Positions 52,009 to 60,555 of a DNA stretch of 64,000 nucleotides are shown in pieces. The position numbers were made by a program, and so were the translations under genes. Positions within the stretch are counted from its first letter, which is position 1. Every line of letters starts with the position of its first letter. Source of the DNA: CAZHFA01 sp964534945 (lineage in GTDB: Bacteria > Bdellovibrionota_C > UBA2361 > CAKMMH01). The notes beneath the pieces are model-generated. The model was not told the DNA's origin. It was given only the letters and a program-made list of their open reading frames with translations, and made no database searches. The stretch covers positions 36,996 to 100,995 of the forward strand of contig CAZHSB010000001.1 of the NCBI GenBank assembly GCA_964534945.1, in the 5' to 3' direction.

Positions 52009-52971
52009 TTATTCTCTTGGATCAAATACCAACCTTATTTCTTTAAAAAATTCATACACATTATCTGGCGGAATCGGAACAGGAGAAGATTTTTGTATCG
52101 CTCTTAAAATTGAGTCATCAAACCTTTCAAGCCCAGAACTCGTCACTATTTTATAATTTGTGATCATGCCCTTTTTGTCAATAAACATTTCAACTTGCGC
52201 CTTATATGGCTGAGAAGTATCAAACCAATTCCAATTTGATTTTATATGTTTTACAAGAACATCTTTATATTTAAAAAATTCTGGTGGTCTTACGACTCCT
52301 CCTCCCATACCATTTCCACCGGTAATTTTAGCGGCACCAAAGCCAACTCCTCCAGCATCGGAAGACTCTCCAATATACCTTTGCAATGCTTTTTGAAGTT
52401 GAGTATCTAAATTTCCTCCACCTGTCCCTGTGCCCCCCTTAACTCCATTTGGTTTTGCATTCTTATTATTCACTGTATTTTTGTTTCCAGATTTTGCTGT
52501 ACTTGTCGTGGCTTTATTTGCAGGTTTTATTTCTTTTTTTACTTCCTTTACTTCTTTTATTTCCTTTTTGACATCTTTCTTTTTATCAGCAACAGAAACT
52601 TCAGCCTTTTCTTTGGCCTCTACTTTTTGCGGTTCTTTTTTAACTTTTACTTCCTCTTTAACCTTTACTTCTGCTTTCGGCTCAACTTTTGGTGCAGGAG
52701 CAGGCTTTTCTTCAACTTTTTTAAAAGGAACTAATGGCTCTTTTTTCCCAGTTTTTGATACTTGAGAGATTCCTCCTAATTTCTTTCCTCCCTCAACACT
52801 TACAGAATAAACGACAAAAGGCTCATTTTTTTTATAATCAAACGCAACCGTTCTCATCCTAAAACAGGCAAGTAAAAAAAGAATTACATGCAACGAAATT
52901 GAAATGGCTAATCCAGGGCCAAAAAATTCCTTATTCATTCCATAAAAATTATCAAATTCTCTTTTAACCAT
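52009..52971 (-). CDS. tolA: TolA-like protein of the Tol-Pal system
   Basis: An N-terminal membrane helix (AISISLHVILFLLACF, about residues 23-38) has the SxxxH motif of TolA/TonB. The central region is long and rich in Lys/Glu/Val/Pro/Ala (for instance EKPAPAPKVEPKAEV), spanning the periplasm. The C-terminal domain (LVKHIKSNWNWF, KAQVEMFIDKKGMITNY, SSGLERFDDSILRAIQKSSP) is TolA/TonB-like. Identity is secured by tolR and tolQ upstream. Start MVKREFD was kept; MNKEFF at residue 12 is an alternative. Confidence 0.92.
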   Translation of the reverse strand: MVKREFDNFYGMNKEFFGPGLAISISLHVILFLLACFRMRTVAFDYKKNEPFVVYSVSVEGGKKLGGISQVSKTGKKEPLVPFKKVEEKPAPAPKVEPKAEVKVKEEVKVKKEPQKVEAKEKAEVSVADKKKDVKKEIKEVKEVKKEIKPANKATTSTAKSGNKNTVNNKNAKPNGVKGGTGTGGGNLDTQLQKALQRYIGESSDAGGVGFGAAKITGGNGMGGGVVRPPEFFKYKDVLVKHIKSNWNWFDTSQPYKAQVEMFIDKKGMITNYKIVTSSGLERFDDSILRAIQKSSPVPIPPDNVYEFFKEIRLVFDPRE

Positions 52972-53012
52972 ATAAAAACTACATCTTAATATTTAAGCTT
53001 TTTTCTTTTTAA

Positions 53013-53429
53013 TTAATCAAGTGGCGCAGAAACCAAGCCTATCTGATCTATGCCAGCCTCATGAAGCTTTCCCATTACTTTCATTACAAATCCGTAATCT
53101 ATATCTTTATCTGCTTTAATGTAAACTTTTCTTTGAGAATCTTTTTTGGCATCTAGTATGGCAGGCATCTTTTTAACTATTTCATCTAACAAAAGCTCAT
53201 TTTTAGAACCAACATAAATCTTCTTTTCTTTATCAATTGACATGACTACTTGCTCCTCAGATCCTGCAAGTGGTGCTGTCGTGGCTTTTGGTAAATTTAC
53301 ATCGACTCCTTGTTGAAGCATTGGGGCTGTCACCATAAAAATAACTAGCAAAACGAGCATAACATCAACAAGTGGTGTTACATTTATCATGGCAACAGGG
53401 CCATCACTATGACTATCAGAAAATCCCAT
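53013..53429 (-). CDS. tolR: TolR (ExbD/TolR family)
   Basis: A single membrane helix holds the conserved aspartate in MINVTPLVDVMLVLLVIFMV. The periplasmic part contains PLAGSEEQVVMSIDKEKKIYV and ends near VMGKLHEAGIDQIGLVS. Length 138 is normal. It forms the proton-driven motor with TolQ and starts three bases after tolQ ends. Confidence 0.96.
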   Translation of the reverse strand: MGFSDSHSDGPVAMINVTPLVDVMLVLLVIFMVTAPMLQQGVDVNLPKATTAPLAGSEEQVVMSIDKEKKIYVGSKNELLLDEIVKKMPAILDAKKDSQRKVYIKADKDIDYGFVMKVMGKLHEAGIDQIGLVSAPLD

Positions 53430-53432
53430 CTT

Positions 53433-54194
53433 TTATTTTCCCACTAAATACTTTGCAGAAATGCTTAAAAACTCAGAAATGAATCCTTGTGTTTCTTCCT
53501 TATAATTTTTTACTTTCACAGCAAAAAAATTATACGCAATTGATGCAGGAATTGCAGCCGCAAGGCCAACTGCCGTAGCAATTAATGCTTCTGAAATTCC
53601 CGGCGCAACAGCTTGAAGCGTCGTTGATTTTACTGCACTTAATCCTTGAAACGCTACCATAATTCCCCACACAGTTCCAAAAAGTCCAATAAATGGGGCC
53701 GCCGTAGCAACAGTTGCTAAAAAAGTATTTCCAAACTCAAGCTTCCTTATTTCAGATATTGCACTTCTTTCTAAAATTCTTCTTAAGATATCGAGATAAT
53801 AACCATTGTTCGAAGCATCTCTTGCATTATCTTTTGGATTAATTTGTAAAAGTTCTCGATAGCCTGCTTTAAAAATTTTAGTATAAGGGTTATTTGAAAG
53901 ATGCTCAGTAGCTTCTTCAATCCTTGCAAAATTCCTATTTTGCCAAAAGACTTCTCTAAACTCCTTACATTCTTTATTCACTCTTTTATATTGAAAAATT
54001 TTTGCAAAGACTATGGCCCAAGAAAAAAGGCTTGCAATAACTAAAATCATAAGAACCATAAAAACAGCAGAACCAGAATGTGTTATCATCTCCCAGATTC
54101 CAGGTTCTGTAGCATTATTTACAACTTGATTAGCAACTTCCATCGTTTCTTCAACAAGCGTTGCAATCGGTGTAACTTCAACAGGCATTGGCAT
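53433..54194 (-). CDS. tolQ: TolQ (MotA/TolQ/ExbB proton channel)
   Basis: Three membrane helices are visible: near residues 37-57 (VFMVLMILVIASLFSWAIV), 165-185 (FLATVATAAPFIGLFGTVWG) and 200-222 (ISEALIATAVGLAAAIPASI). The Thr-rich pore helix with the GLFGTVWGIM signature is present. GGAG lies seven bases before the ATG. Length 253. It is the first gene of tolQ-tolR-tolA-[membrane protein]-tolB-pal-cpoB. Confidence 0.96.
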   Translation of the reverse strand: MPMPVEVTPIATLVEETMEVANQVVNNATEPGIWEMITHSGSAVFMVLMILVIASLFSWAIVFAKIFQYKRVNKECKEFREVFWQNRNFARIEEATEHLSNNPYTKIFKAGYRELLQINPKDNARDASNNGYYLDILRRILERSAISEIRKLEFGNTFLATVATAAPFIGLFGTVWGIMVAFQGLSAVKSTTLQAVAPGISEALIATAVGLAAAIPASIAYNFFAVKVKNYKEETQGFISEFLSISAKYLVGK

Positions 54195-54237
54195 AGTAAA
54201 ACTCCATAAAAAAATAACTTACTTTACAAGTAAGGTT

Positions 54238-54266
54238 ACTATATATTAAAGAACTAAAAACCTCAA
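54238..54266 (-). promoter_or_regulatory. Probable promoter of the tol operon
   Basis: On the minus strand TTGAGG (54261-54266) and TATAGT (54238-54243) are spaced by 17 bases, about 44 bases before the tolQ start. A small inverted repeat CTTACTT...AAGTAAG just downstream (around 54218-54234) could be an operator. Confidence 0.5.
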
Positions 54267-54417
54267 TTGTTAAAAATAAATATTTACTCTTGTTACTATT
54301 TCACAATGGAAATATAATATTAAAAGGAATGGTGAATAAAAACCATCGTTTTATGTTTTTCGTGATTAATATCAAAGAAAATCAATTATTATTTTTATTA
54401 ATTTTTAGGAGTGTATT

Positions 54418-55425
54418 ATGAGCATTAATCTTGCTATTAACGGTTTCGGTAGAATCGGAAGAAATGTATTACGTCAAATCTACAAAACAGGTCAAAATAA
54501 AGACATAAAAGTACTTGCCATTAATGATTTAACTGATGCAAAAACTTTAGCTCACCTTTTAAAACATGATTCAGTTCATGGAACTTTTGAGGCTGATGTA
54601 AAGGCAGAAGATGGTTATTTAGTAGTAAATGGAGATAAAATCCAAATTACATCTGAAAGAGATCCTCTAAATTTACCTTGGAAGAGTTTAGACGTTCAAG
54701 TTGTTATGGAATGCACAGGACTTTTTACAAAGAAAGATGATGCAGCAAAACATATTCAAGCAGGTGCTAAGAAAGTTATCATTTCTGCTCCAGCAAAAGA
54801 ACCAGATCTTACTATCGTTTATGGTGTTAACCAAAAATCTTATGATTCTGCAAATCATAATGTAATTAGTAATGCTTCTTGCACGACAAACTGTCTTGCT
54901 CCTGTTGCAAAAGTATTATCTGAAAAGTTTGGTATTATTCGTGGAACAATGACAACTATTCACGCTTATACAAACGATCAAAGAATTTTAGATCTTCCAC
55001 ACAAAGATTTAAGAAGAGCAAGAGCTGCTTGTTTGTCAATGATTCCTACTACTACTGGAGCTGCAAAAGCTGTTGCATTGGTACTTCCAGAATTAAAGGG
55101 AAAGATCGATGGATTCGCAATGCGTGTTCCTACTCCAGATGTATCTGTAGTAGATCTTGTTTGCGAAGTGTCAAAAGATGTTACTGTTGAAGAAGTAAAT
55201 GCTGAATTAGAAAAAGCTGCAAATGGCGAATTAAAAGGAATTTTGGGATTCTGCAAAGAGCCTTTAGTTTCTATTGATTTTACAGGTTGTACAAATTCAT
55301 CGACTGTTGATTCACTTTGCACAATGGTTATGGAAAAGAGAATGGTTAAAGTTGTTGCTTGGTACGATAATGAAATGGGATTCTCTTCAAGAATGATTGA
55401 TGTTTGTAAATTAATTGGTAAATAA
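54418..55425 (+). CDS. gap: Glyceraldehyde-3-phosphate dehydrogenase
   Basis: The Rossmann start INGFGRIGRNVLRQIY is followed by ISNASCTTNCLAPVAKVL with the catalytic Cys (near residue 152) and HAYTNDQRILDLPHKDLRRARAA with the sulfate-binding residues. SMIPTTTGAAKAVALVLPEL is also diagnostic. The catalytic His is in the TIHAYT segment. Length 335. A GGAG lies close before the ATG. Unlike Rickettsia, which lacks glycolysis, this organism has at least this step and tpiA. Confidence 0.98.
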   Translation: MSINLAINGFGRIGRNVLRQIYKTGQNKDIKVLAINDLTDAKTLAHLLKHDSVHGTFEADVKAEDGYLVVNGDKIQITSERDPLNLPWKSLDVQVVMECTGLFTKKDDAAKHIQAGAKKVIISAPAKEPDLTIVYGVNQKSYDSANHNVISNASCTTNCLAPVAKVLSEKFGIIRGTMTTIHAYTNDQRILDLPHKDLRRARAACLSMIPTTTGAAKAVALVLPELKGKIDGFAMRVPTPDVSVVDLVCEVSKDVTVEEVNAELEKAANGELKGILGFCKEPLVSIDFTGCTNSSTVDSLCTMVMEKRMVKVVAWYDNEMGFSSRMIDVCKLIGK

Positions 55426-55438
55426 CATCTACCATTAT

Positions 55439-55493
55439 AAAAGCGAGTACTTTTTAATTAATAATAAGTTTATTAAAAATGCTCGCTTTTTTT
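55439..55493 (+). terminator. Rho-independent terminator between gap and tpiA
   Basis: AAAAGCGAG on the left pairs with CTCGCTTTT on the right, and inner arms TTTTTAAT/ATTAAAAA extend the stem with a small bulge. A T-run follows. It would reduce read-through from gap into tpiA. Confidence 0.75.
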
Positions 55494-55538
55494 ATGTATT
55501 TTTTTATAGATTTTTTTTATTTTAAAAAAGGATTACGT

Positions 55539-56285
55539 ATGACTCAAAGATATCTTTTCGCAAACTGGAAAATGAATTTAACAGAAGATGAATCCGCATC
55601 TTTAGCAAAAAAATTTGCTGATGCATTAAAGGGGTTAAGAACTATCGTCGGAGTAGCTCCTGCAACATTAAATGTTTCTCAAACAAAAAAAGCAGTAGAA
55701 GGGACTTCTCTCCTTGTTGGATCTCAAAATGTATATTTTGAAGAAAAAGGCGCTTTTACGGGAGAAATATCAATTCCTATGTTAAAGGCAATTAATGCAG
55801 ATTTTGTTATCACTGGACACTCAGAAAGGAGAAACATTTTTAATGAGGACTCGGAGCTTGTCGCAAAAAGAACAATGGCAGGGCTTAATGCAGGTTTAGT
55901 TACCATTTTCTGCATTGGTGAAAAATTAGATGCTCGAGAAAGTGGAAATACTAATAAAGTATTAGCAGAACAGATTGATGCACTAATTTCATTACTTGGA
56001 AATAAGGAAGATAAGAATCTTATCATCGCTTATGAACCTGTCTGGGCAATCGGAACTGGTAAAGTTGCAACAACTTTAGAAATAAAAGATACTCATGAAT
56101 TCATCGCAAATTATTGGGAAAAGAAAACTCAAAATACTTGCCCTCCAATTCTATACGGTGGAAGCGTTAAGCCGGATAATTATGAAGAAATCATTAAAGT
56201 TCCATTGGTCGCTGGGGCTTTGGTAGGAGGAGCTGCGCTTAAGGAAGAACAGTTTGTATCTCTTATGAAGATTTCAGAGTTTTAG
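55539..56285 (+). CDS. tpiA: Triosephosphate isomerase
   Basis: The ATG at 55539, preceded by AAAGGATT, gives MTQRYLFANWKMNLTED; an ATG at 55479 would add an unsupported 20-residue hydrophobic extension overlapping the terminator. Catalytic Lys is in FANWKMN, His in ITGHSERRNIF and Glu in IAYEPVWAIGTGKVA. The phosphate loop GGSVKPDNY and GALVGGAAL close the barrel. Length 248. It lies after gap. Confidence 0.97.
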   Translation: MTQRYLFANWKMNLTEDESASLAKKFADALKGLRTIVGVAPATLNVSQTKKAVEGTSLLVGSQNVYFEEKGAFTGEISIPMLKAINADFVITGHSERRNIFNEDSELVAKRTMAGLNAGLVTIFCIGEKLDARESGNTNKVLAEQIDALISLLGNKEDKNLIIAYEPVWAIGTGKVATTLEIKDTHEFIANYWEKKTQNTCPPILYGGSVKPDNYEEIIKVPLVAGALVGGAALKEEQFVSLMKISEF

Positions 56286-56550
56286 AGGTAATTTTCGCAA
56301 TAAATCATATAAAATGGTAATGGTAACTAGCTGTAACTATACACCGATCATCATTGCCATTTTCTCTAATTTCTAATCGAAAATCACCATCTAAAAACGA
56401 TGCGTGATTCATAATGTCTGTTATTTATATTCATCAAAAAATTCAATAAATTACAAAACCGTCAATAATATTTTTAAAATATTAAATTATAAAAGAGGCT
56501 CTCCTTGCGCTTATCTTGCACCTATAATAATATTCTTATAAAGTAGTAAT

Positions 56551-57885
56551 ATGATTTCGAAAAATGAATTAGATAATAAACTTAACACACTTATTGACAA
56601 GACTTTACTTGTTCAAAAAATTTACAATACATTAAAAGATAACTGCGATGTATTTTTAGTAGGTGGTGTTGTTCGAGATATCGCTTCTAAAAAAGAAGTA
56701 AAGGATATCGATATATGTATTCCTATTGATATAGAAACTGCAACAAAATATCTAAAAAAATCTTTTAAAGTTATTGAGACAGGAAAAAAACACGGGACCG
56801 TTACCGTATTCGATAAGAATTTATCAATCGAAATCACAGAATTTAGAGGAGAAAAAAATAATCTTACTTCGGACTTATCATTAAGAGATTTCACAATAAA
56901 TGCCGTTGCTTATTCTGTAAAAGAAAGAAAAATTTTTGACCCCTTCAATGGATTGAATGATTTAGAAAATAATATTTTAAAGTGTCCAATAAATCCTGAC
57001 AAAGTTTTTTTAGATGATCCATTAAGAATGTTAAGAATGTTTCGTTTTTCTTATGCAGAAAATCGAACTCCAGAAAATAATCTTATAATTTCTGCTAAAA
57101 AAAATATTGAGAAAATAAGATCAGTAAGCATTGAGCGCATAAAAGATGAGCTCTCAAATATTTTAATATCCCCCGCCCCATCTCTTGCATTGGAAAAATT
57201 AGATGAATTTGGATTTTTAGGCACTCTCTTTCCAGAACTTTCAAAAATGAAAGGTTGTACGCAGAATAAATATCATAAAGCAGATGTTTTTTTTCACACA
57301 CTTGATGTTATATCTAATACTCCACCAATTTTAGAAGTAAGATTAGCTGCCCTTTTACATGATGTAGGAAAACCCAAATGCATTTCGATAGATGAAAATA
57401 ATGAACGTCATTTTTACGGGCATGAAAAAATAAGCGTTCAAATTGCAAAAAAATTTTTAGAACGATTATGTTTTCCTAAAAAAATTCAAGCTACTGTTTT
57501 AAATGCAGTATCTCTTCATATGAGAAGTTTAGAAGCTGGACCTAGTGGAATCAGACGACTTATAAAAGATATTGGCAATAATTTTGATATATGGTTTTCT
57601 CTTATAAAAGCTGACAAACCACCAATGATGAGTGATATGGATTTTAAAAAGAAGTTAGAAAACTTTTTAATAAATTACAAAAAAGAAATTGAATTAAAAG
57701 AAAAAGAAGATTTTTTAAAATTAAAAGTTTCTGGTGAAGATGTCATGAAGATTTTTAATTTACCGGAAGGGAAAGAAGTTGGTAAGATAAAAAAGAAATT
57801 AGAAGAAATCGTTTTGGAAGATCCAAGCAAAAATACTAAAGAATTTTTATTTGATTTTTTAAGGAAGTTAAAGGAAAAACATTGA
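56551..57885 (+). CDS. cca: CCA tRNA nucleotidyltransferase with HD domain
   Basis: Class II nucleotidyltransferase: FLVGGVVRDIASKKEVKDIDICI contains the GG and DxD motifs (residues 36-58), then LSLRDFTINAVAYSV and FLDDPLRMLRMFRFSYAE. ISIERIKDELSNIL is the RNA-binding helix region. An HD phosphohydrolase domain follows (LAALLHDVGKPKCI; FYGHEKISVQIAKKFL). It adds or repairs the 3' CCA of tRNAs, though all four tRNAs here encode CCA. Poly(A) polymerase is an alternative within the same family. Length 444. Confidence 0.9.
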   Translation: MISKNELDNKLNTLIDKTLLVQKIYNTLKDNCDVFLVGGVVRDIASKKEVKDIDICIPIDIETATKYLKKSFKVIETGKKHGTVTVFDKNLSIEITEFRGEKNNLTSDLSLRDFTINAVAYSVKERKIFDPFNGLNDLENNILKCPINPDKVFLDDPLRMLRMFRFSYAENRTPENNLIISAKKNIEKIRSVSIERIKDELSNILISPAPSLALEKLDEFGFLGTLFPELSKMKGCTQNKYHKADVFFHTLDVISNTPPILEVRLAALLHDVGKPKCISIDENNERHFYGHEKISVQIAKKFLERLCFPKKIQATVLNAVSLHMRSLEAGPSGIRRLIKDIGNNFDIWFSLIKADKPPMMSDMDFKKKLENFLINYKKEIELKEKEDFLKLKVSGEDVMKIFNLPEGKEVGKIKKKLEEIVLEDPSKNTKEFLFDFLRKLKEKH

Positions 57886-57928
57886 AATCTTTTCTATAGG
57901 GTAAAATAAAAAAAATCTCAATGTTTTT
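57875..57928. terminator. Convergent stem-loop between cca and the next gene
   Basis: AAAAACATTGA (57875-57885, including the cca stop) pairs with TCAATGTTTTT (57918-57928) around a 32-base loop. Placed between convergent genes, with T-rich flanks on both strands, it can serve both directions. Confidence 0.6.
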
Positions 57929-57947
57929 TAACACTTTTTACTTACTA

Positions 57948-58130
57948 CTATGCAACTGCATGTTCTATAACAATATTAGGTTTTAGCCCCATTTTTTTAT
58001 TTAATTCTTTTGTGAGCGTTCCAGATGTGATGGTTGATGGAATCATGAAAGTTTTTGTATCATACCAAAAATTTCCGTTCCACTTATATTCACTGCCATT
58101 TAATTTTATTAGGTTTTTTCTTACTGCCAT
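57948..58130 (-). CDS. Small protein (60 aa) of unknown function
   Basis: The start MAVRKNLIKLNGSEYKW at 58130 has AAGGAGA at good spacing; an in-frame ATG at 58175 lacks one. The product looks like a short beta-rich protein with aromatic residues (YKWNGNFWYDTKTFMIP). I do not recognise it. It is convergent with cca and divergent from the next gene. Confidence 0.6.
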   Translation of the reverse strand: MAVRKNLIKLNGSEYKWNGNFWYDTKTFMIPSTITSGTLTKELNKKMGLKPNIVIEHAVA

Positions 58131-58270
58131 AATGATTTTCTCCTTATAAAACACAACTTTTCCAAGATACCTCAAAAAAAAATCTTACAAAAATTTTTTT
58201 TAGACTCATTTTGCTAAGTTCGTAAGATTATACATTTGTTCGAATACTCTTGTTTTTTTAGGTTTTTTAA

Positions 58271-59155
58271 ATGTACAATGACGATACTTCAAGTAAATTA
58301 AACAAAATAAAAAATATAAAAAAATCTTTTTCCTTTTTAGAGATTCCTCCTCATATAAAAGAGCTTGCGCCGAATGTAAAATTTGAGTCCTTTGTAGATA
58401 ATATTTTATCGATAAAAATGCCAAACATTGATCTTCTTCCACCCATTCCACCTCAATATGGATATAAGGGAGGGGCTGCAAGATTAGCCCTTGGACTTGC
58501 ATTAAATTACAATTTTTCTTTTAGGCGTCCTCGTGATATTGATGTTGTAAGATTTGGTTCAAAAGAAAGTACAAATATTGATAAAGAAATTGAAAAAGCG
58601 TTTATGGCAGAAGACAGCAAGTATGGTCATGGGATAGAAGTTTTATCTAGCATAGAAACTTATTTTTCAACTCGTGACATCACAATAAATGAAATTTTAA
58701 TTTTAAATAATACTATCTATTTTACTTTATCTTGTCTTGTTGACCTTTATCATAAAGTTTTACGACCGACTGACCATGTACTTGATAAATTTAATCAAGC
58801 AGATCCCAAAATCTCAATGAAAATTTTAAGATTAAAAGCACTAAGTACAATTTCTGGAGAAGAATTTTCCCTATCAAATGATAGATATAATCCACGAGTA
58901 ACAAGTTTTCATATTGCATTGCATCTAGATAGAGCATTAGATCAAAATAGTCGTATAGCTACAGAATATATTTATGAATGTGTAAAGCAAAAATATCTTC
59001 CAGATTTCTTACTTGGCAAAAGCGCCGGAGATACAATTTCATACCTTTATATGGAAAGCCCAAGTATTTTGTCCCTAAAAAACCTAAGCGCAATTTACAA
59101 CCCTTTTAAAAAACAAACTCAAGGAGCAGGAAAAACAAAAAGGATTTTGTTGTAA
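58271..59155 (+). CDS. Divergent nucleotidyltransferase related to CCA-adding/poly(A) polymerases
   Basis: The product has an N-terminal polar segment, then YKGGAARLALGLALNYNF with a GG motif and RRPRDIDVVRFGS with a D-I-D metal pair, the core of the pol-beta-type nucleotidyltransferase fold (about residues 72-105). STRDITINEILIL and KVLRPTDHVLDKF ... MKILRLKALS follow in the same order as RRDFTINA, LRPVNP and LRMLRAFRF in class II CCA enzymes. The HD domain is missing. Sequence is highly divergent, so the activity and target are open (RNA tailing, antibiotic-type or toxin NTase). Confidence 0.55.
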   Translation: MYNDDTSSKLNKIKNIKKSFSFLEIPPHIKELAPNVKFESFVDNILSIKMPNIDLLPPIPPQYGYKGGAARLALGLALNYNFSFRRPRDIDVVRFGSKESTNIDKEIEKAFMAEDSKYGHGIEVLSSIETYFSTRDITINEILILNNTIYFTLSCLVDLYHKVLRPTDHVLDKFNQADPKISMKILRLKALSTISGEEFSLSNDRYNPRVTSFHIALHLDRALDQNSRIATEYIYECVKQKYLPDFLLGKSAGDTISYLYMESPSILSLKNLSAIYNPFKKQTQGAGKTKRILL

Positions 59156-59205
59156 AAATTATCTTTATTTTTTAATAAATTTTTAGATATAATTAGACAT
59201 AAAAG

Positions 59206-59253
59206 GAAGTAGGTATCAGTTTTTCAAAAACCTTAAAGGAAAATACCTACTTC
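59206..59253. repeat. Inverted repeat 1 downstream of the serpin gene
   Basis: GAAGTAGGTA (59206-59215) and TACCTACTTC (59244-59253) are a perfect 10-bp stem with a 28-base loop. It lies between the nucleotidyltransferase stop and the serpin stop, immediately next to a second stem-loop, and may be a terminator for one or both. Confidence 0.6.
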
Positions 59254-59291
59254 AAGTTGATAACGTTACTAAATAGTAAAGTTATCAACTT
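59254..59291. terminator. Inverted repeat 2, probable terminator of the serpin gene
   Basis: AAGTTGATAAC (59254-59264) and GTTATCAACTT (59281-59291) pair perfectly, and inner TTACT/AGTAA extend the stem after one mismatch to about 16 bp around AAAT. It starts 14 bases from the serpin stop. There is no clear T-run on the minus strand, so the role is inferred from position. Confidence 0.6.
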
Positions 59292-59304
59292 CACTTTTTA
59301 CCAA

Positions 59305-60486
59305 TCAATCTACATGATCGACAGTAAAGACAATGATTGGTTGTTGATCAACCTTTCCATCAATATTGGCGGTTTTAGTGATAACGCCGACAAAAGGCTT
59401 ATTAAACGTTACCCTTTTACCCATCAACTCTTTGGGGCGAAATAAACCTTTTGAAACCATAGTTACCGAAGTAACACTGGCGGAAAGGATTCCTGCCTCA
59501 TCAATTGCTAACCTATTTTTTTGATTGGCAACTGAGATTTTCGGATTACGATTTTCCATCATTATTCCAAAATCAGAAGAATTAGAAAAAATGTTTTCTA
59601 ATTCCGGAATTGATTCAAAATCGAACTCAGAGGAAATCCTCACTTTAGGGATTTCAAGGACTACGTCCTCGACTCCCTCAAATTTGACAAGGCCTTTCTG
59701 CAAGTCTTTAAGAATTGACTTCACGCTAGTTGTTTCAAAAATGAACAGGTTATATCCCCCATTCATTTCAATCAACCATCCATCTGCTGGATTACAAAGA
59801 TGCTTGGCACCTTTTACTTCTCCAGCAACAAAATTGACAGAACTTCTTGTCCCATCAATATTGCGAAACGACTTTTGAACAACTGCCTCAAATCTAAATG
59901 TCCAACGAACATCTTCCACAGAGACGACCGTAAAAATCGCCTCAAGTTGAGAATTAAACGTAATTGCAGACGCAATAGACGTTCGTTCCTCAATCTCTTC
60001 ATTGAGCGAGTCAACAAATCTTTTTGTTAACTCTTGATTTTTTAATTCAAAGCCGAAACATTTTGCTTTAGATTGAAATTCTTCCGTAAAATTATACGGG
60101 CAAACCCCAATAGAGATTTCTTTTCGACTTTTGAAAGCTCGAAAGAAAAGCCCATAAAAATCATCTGCAGAAAATACATTCTGCAAAGATTCTTTAGTCT
60201 GCCCCTGAGCTCCCGATTCGATAAGGCTGAGCGTCTTAGCTGCAGCCATGACATTCACAGAAGAATTCCCAGTTTCGGGAAGCATTCTGCTTGCAAGACC
60301 AAAAAGCCCTGCAGTCAAATCTGCCGAAACAGCAGAAACATCGAAAGATTTTTTTTCAGATGCTTCCGTTTCGACGAGCCGATTATGCACCGATTCGAAA
60401 AATGAATCCTCCGCTTTTTGCGCGAAGAGATTCTGGTTACAAGATACACTCACAAAAGCTACGATAATCAAAATCCTTTCCAACAT
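59305..60486 (-). CDS. Serpin (serine/cysteine protease inhibitor family I4)
   Basis: The start at 60486 (MLERILIIVAFVSV) gives a signal peptide; AAGGAAC lies ahead of it, whereas the ATG at 60555 sits inside a hairpin. Serpin blocks: NSSVNVMAAAKTLSLIESGAQGQT and later NVF (helix A-D side), LIEMNGGYNLFIFET, VEDVVLEIPKVRISSEFDF, ISVANQKNRLAIDEAGILSAS cut as the hinge at about 328-340, and VTFNKPFVGVI at about 358-368. The hinge has E-x-G and small residues at P12-P10 (S-A-S), compatible with loop insertion, though P14 is Ile. Lys in TMVSKG is one possible P1. It is more GC-rich than its neighbours (40-52% in two sampled lines). Confidence 0.85.
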   Translation of the reverse strand: MLERILIIVAFVSVSCNQNLFAQKAEDSFFESVHNRLVETEASEKKSFDVSAVSADLTAGLFGLASRMLPETGNSSVNVMAAAKTLSLIESGAQGQTKESLQNVFSADDFYGLFFRAFKSRKEISIGVCPYNFTEEFQSKAKCFGFELKNQELTKRFVDSLNEEIEERTSIASAITFNSQLEAIFTVVSVEDVRWTFRFEAVVQKSFRNIDGTRSSVNFVAGEVKGAKHLCNPADGWLIEMNGGYNLFIFETTSVKSILKDLQKGLVKFEGVEDVVLEIPKVRISSEFDFESIPELENIFSNSSDFGIMMENRNPKISVANQKNRLAIDEAGILSASVTSVTMVSKGLFRPKELMGKRVTFNKPFVGVITKTANIDGKVDQQPIIVFTVDHVD

Positions 60487-60555
60487 ACTAATATGTTCCT
60501 TTCTGGATTTTATTGTTGCATCATCTTTGCCGAGCTCGAAAGAAGCTACTGTCAC

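Noticed and set aside
55479..55538. N-terminal 20-residue hydrophobic extension of tpiA
   Set aside because: The ATG at 55479 lies within the gap terminator and has no Shine-Dalgarno; the start at 55539 matches the family and has AAAGGA.
56286..56550. 35-codon minus-strand ORF (ATG near 56416) between tpiA and cca
   Set aside because: It has no ribosome-binding site and stops almost immediately upstream in frame; no support beyond an open frame. The gap otherwise shows nothing clear apart from a TATAAT before cca.
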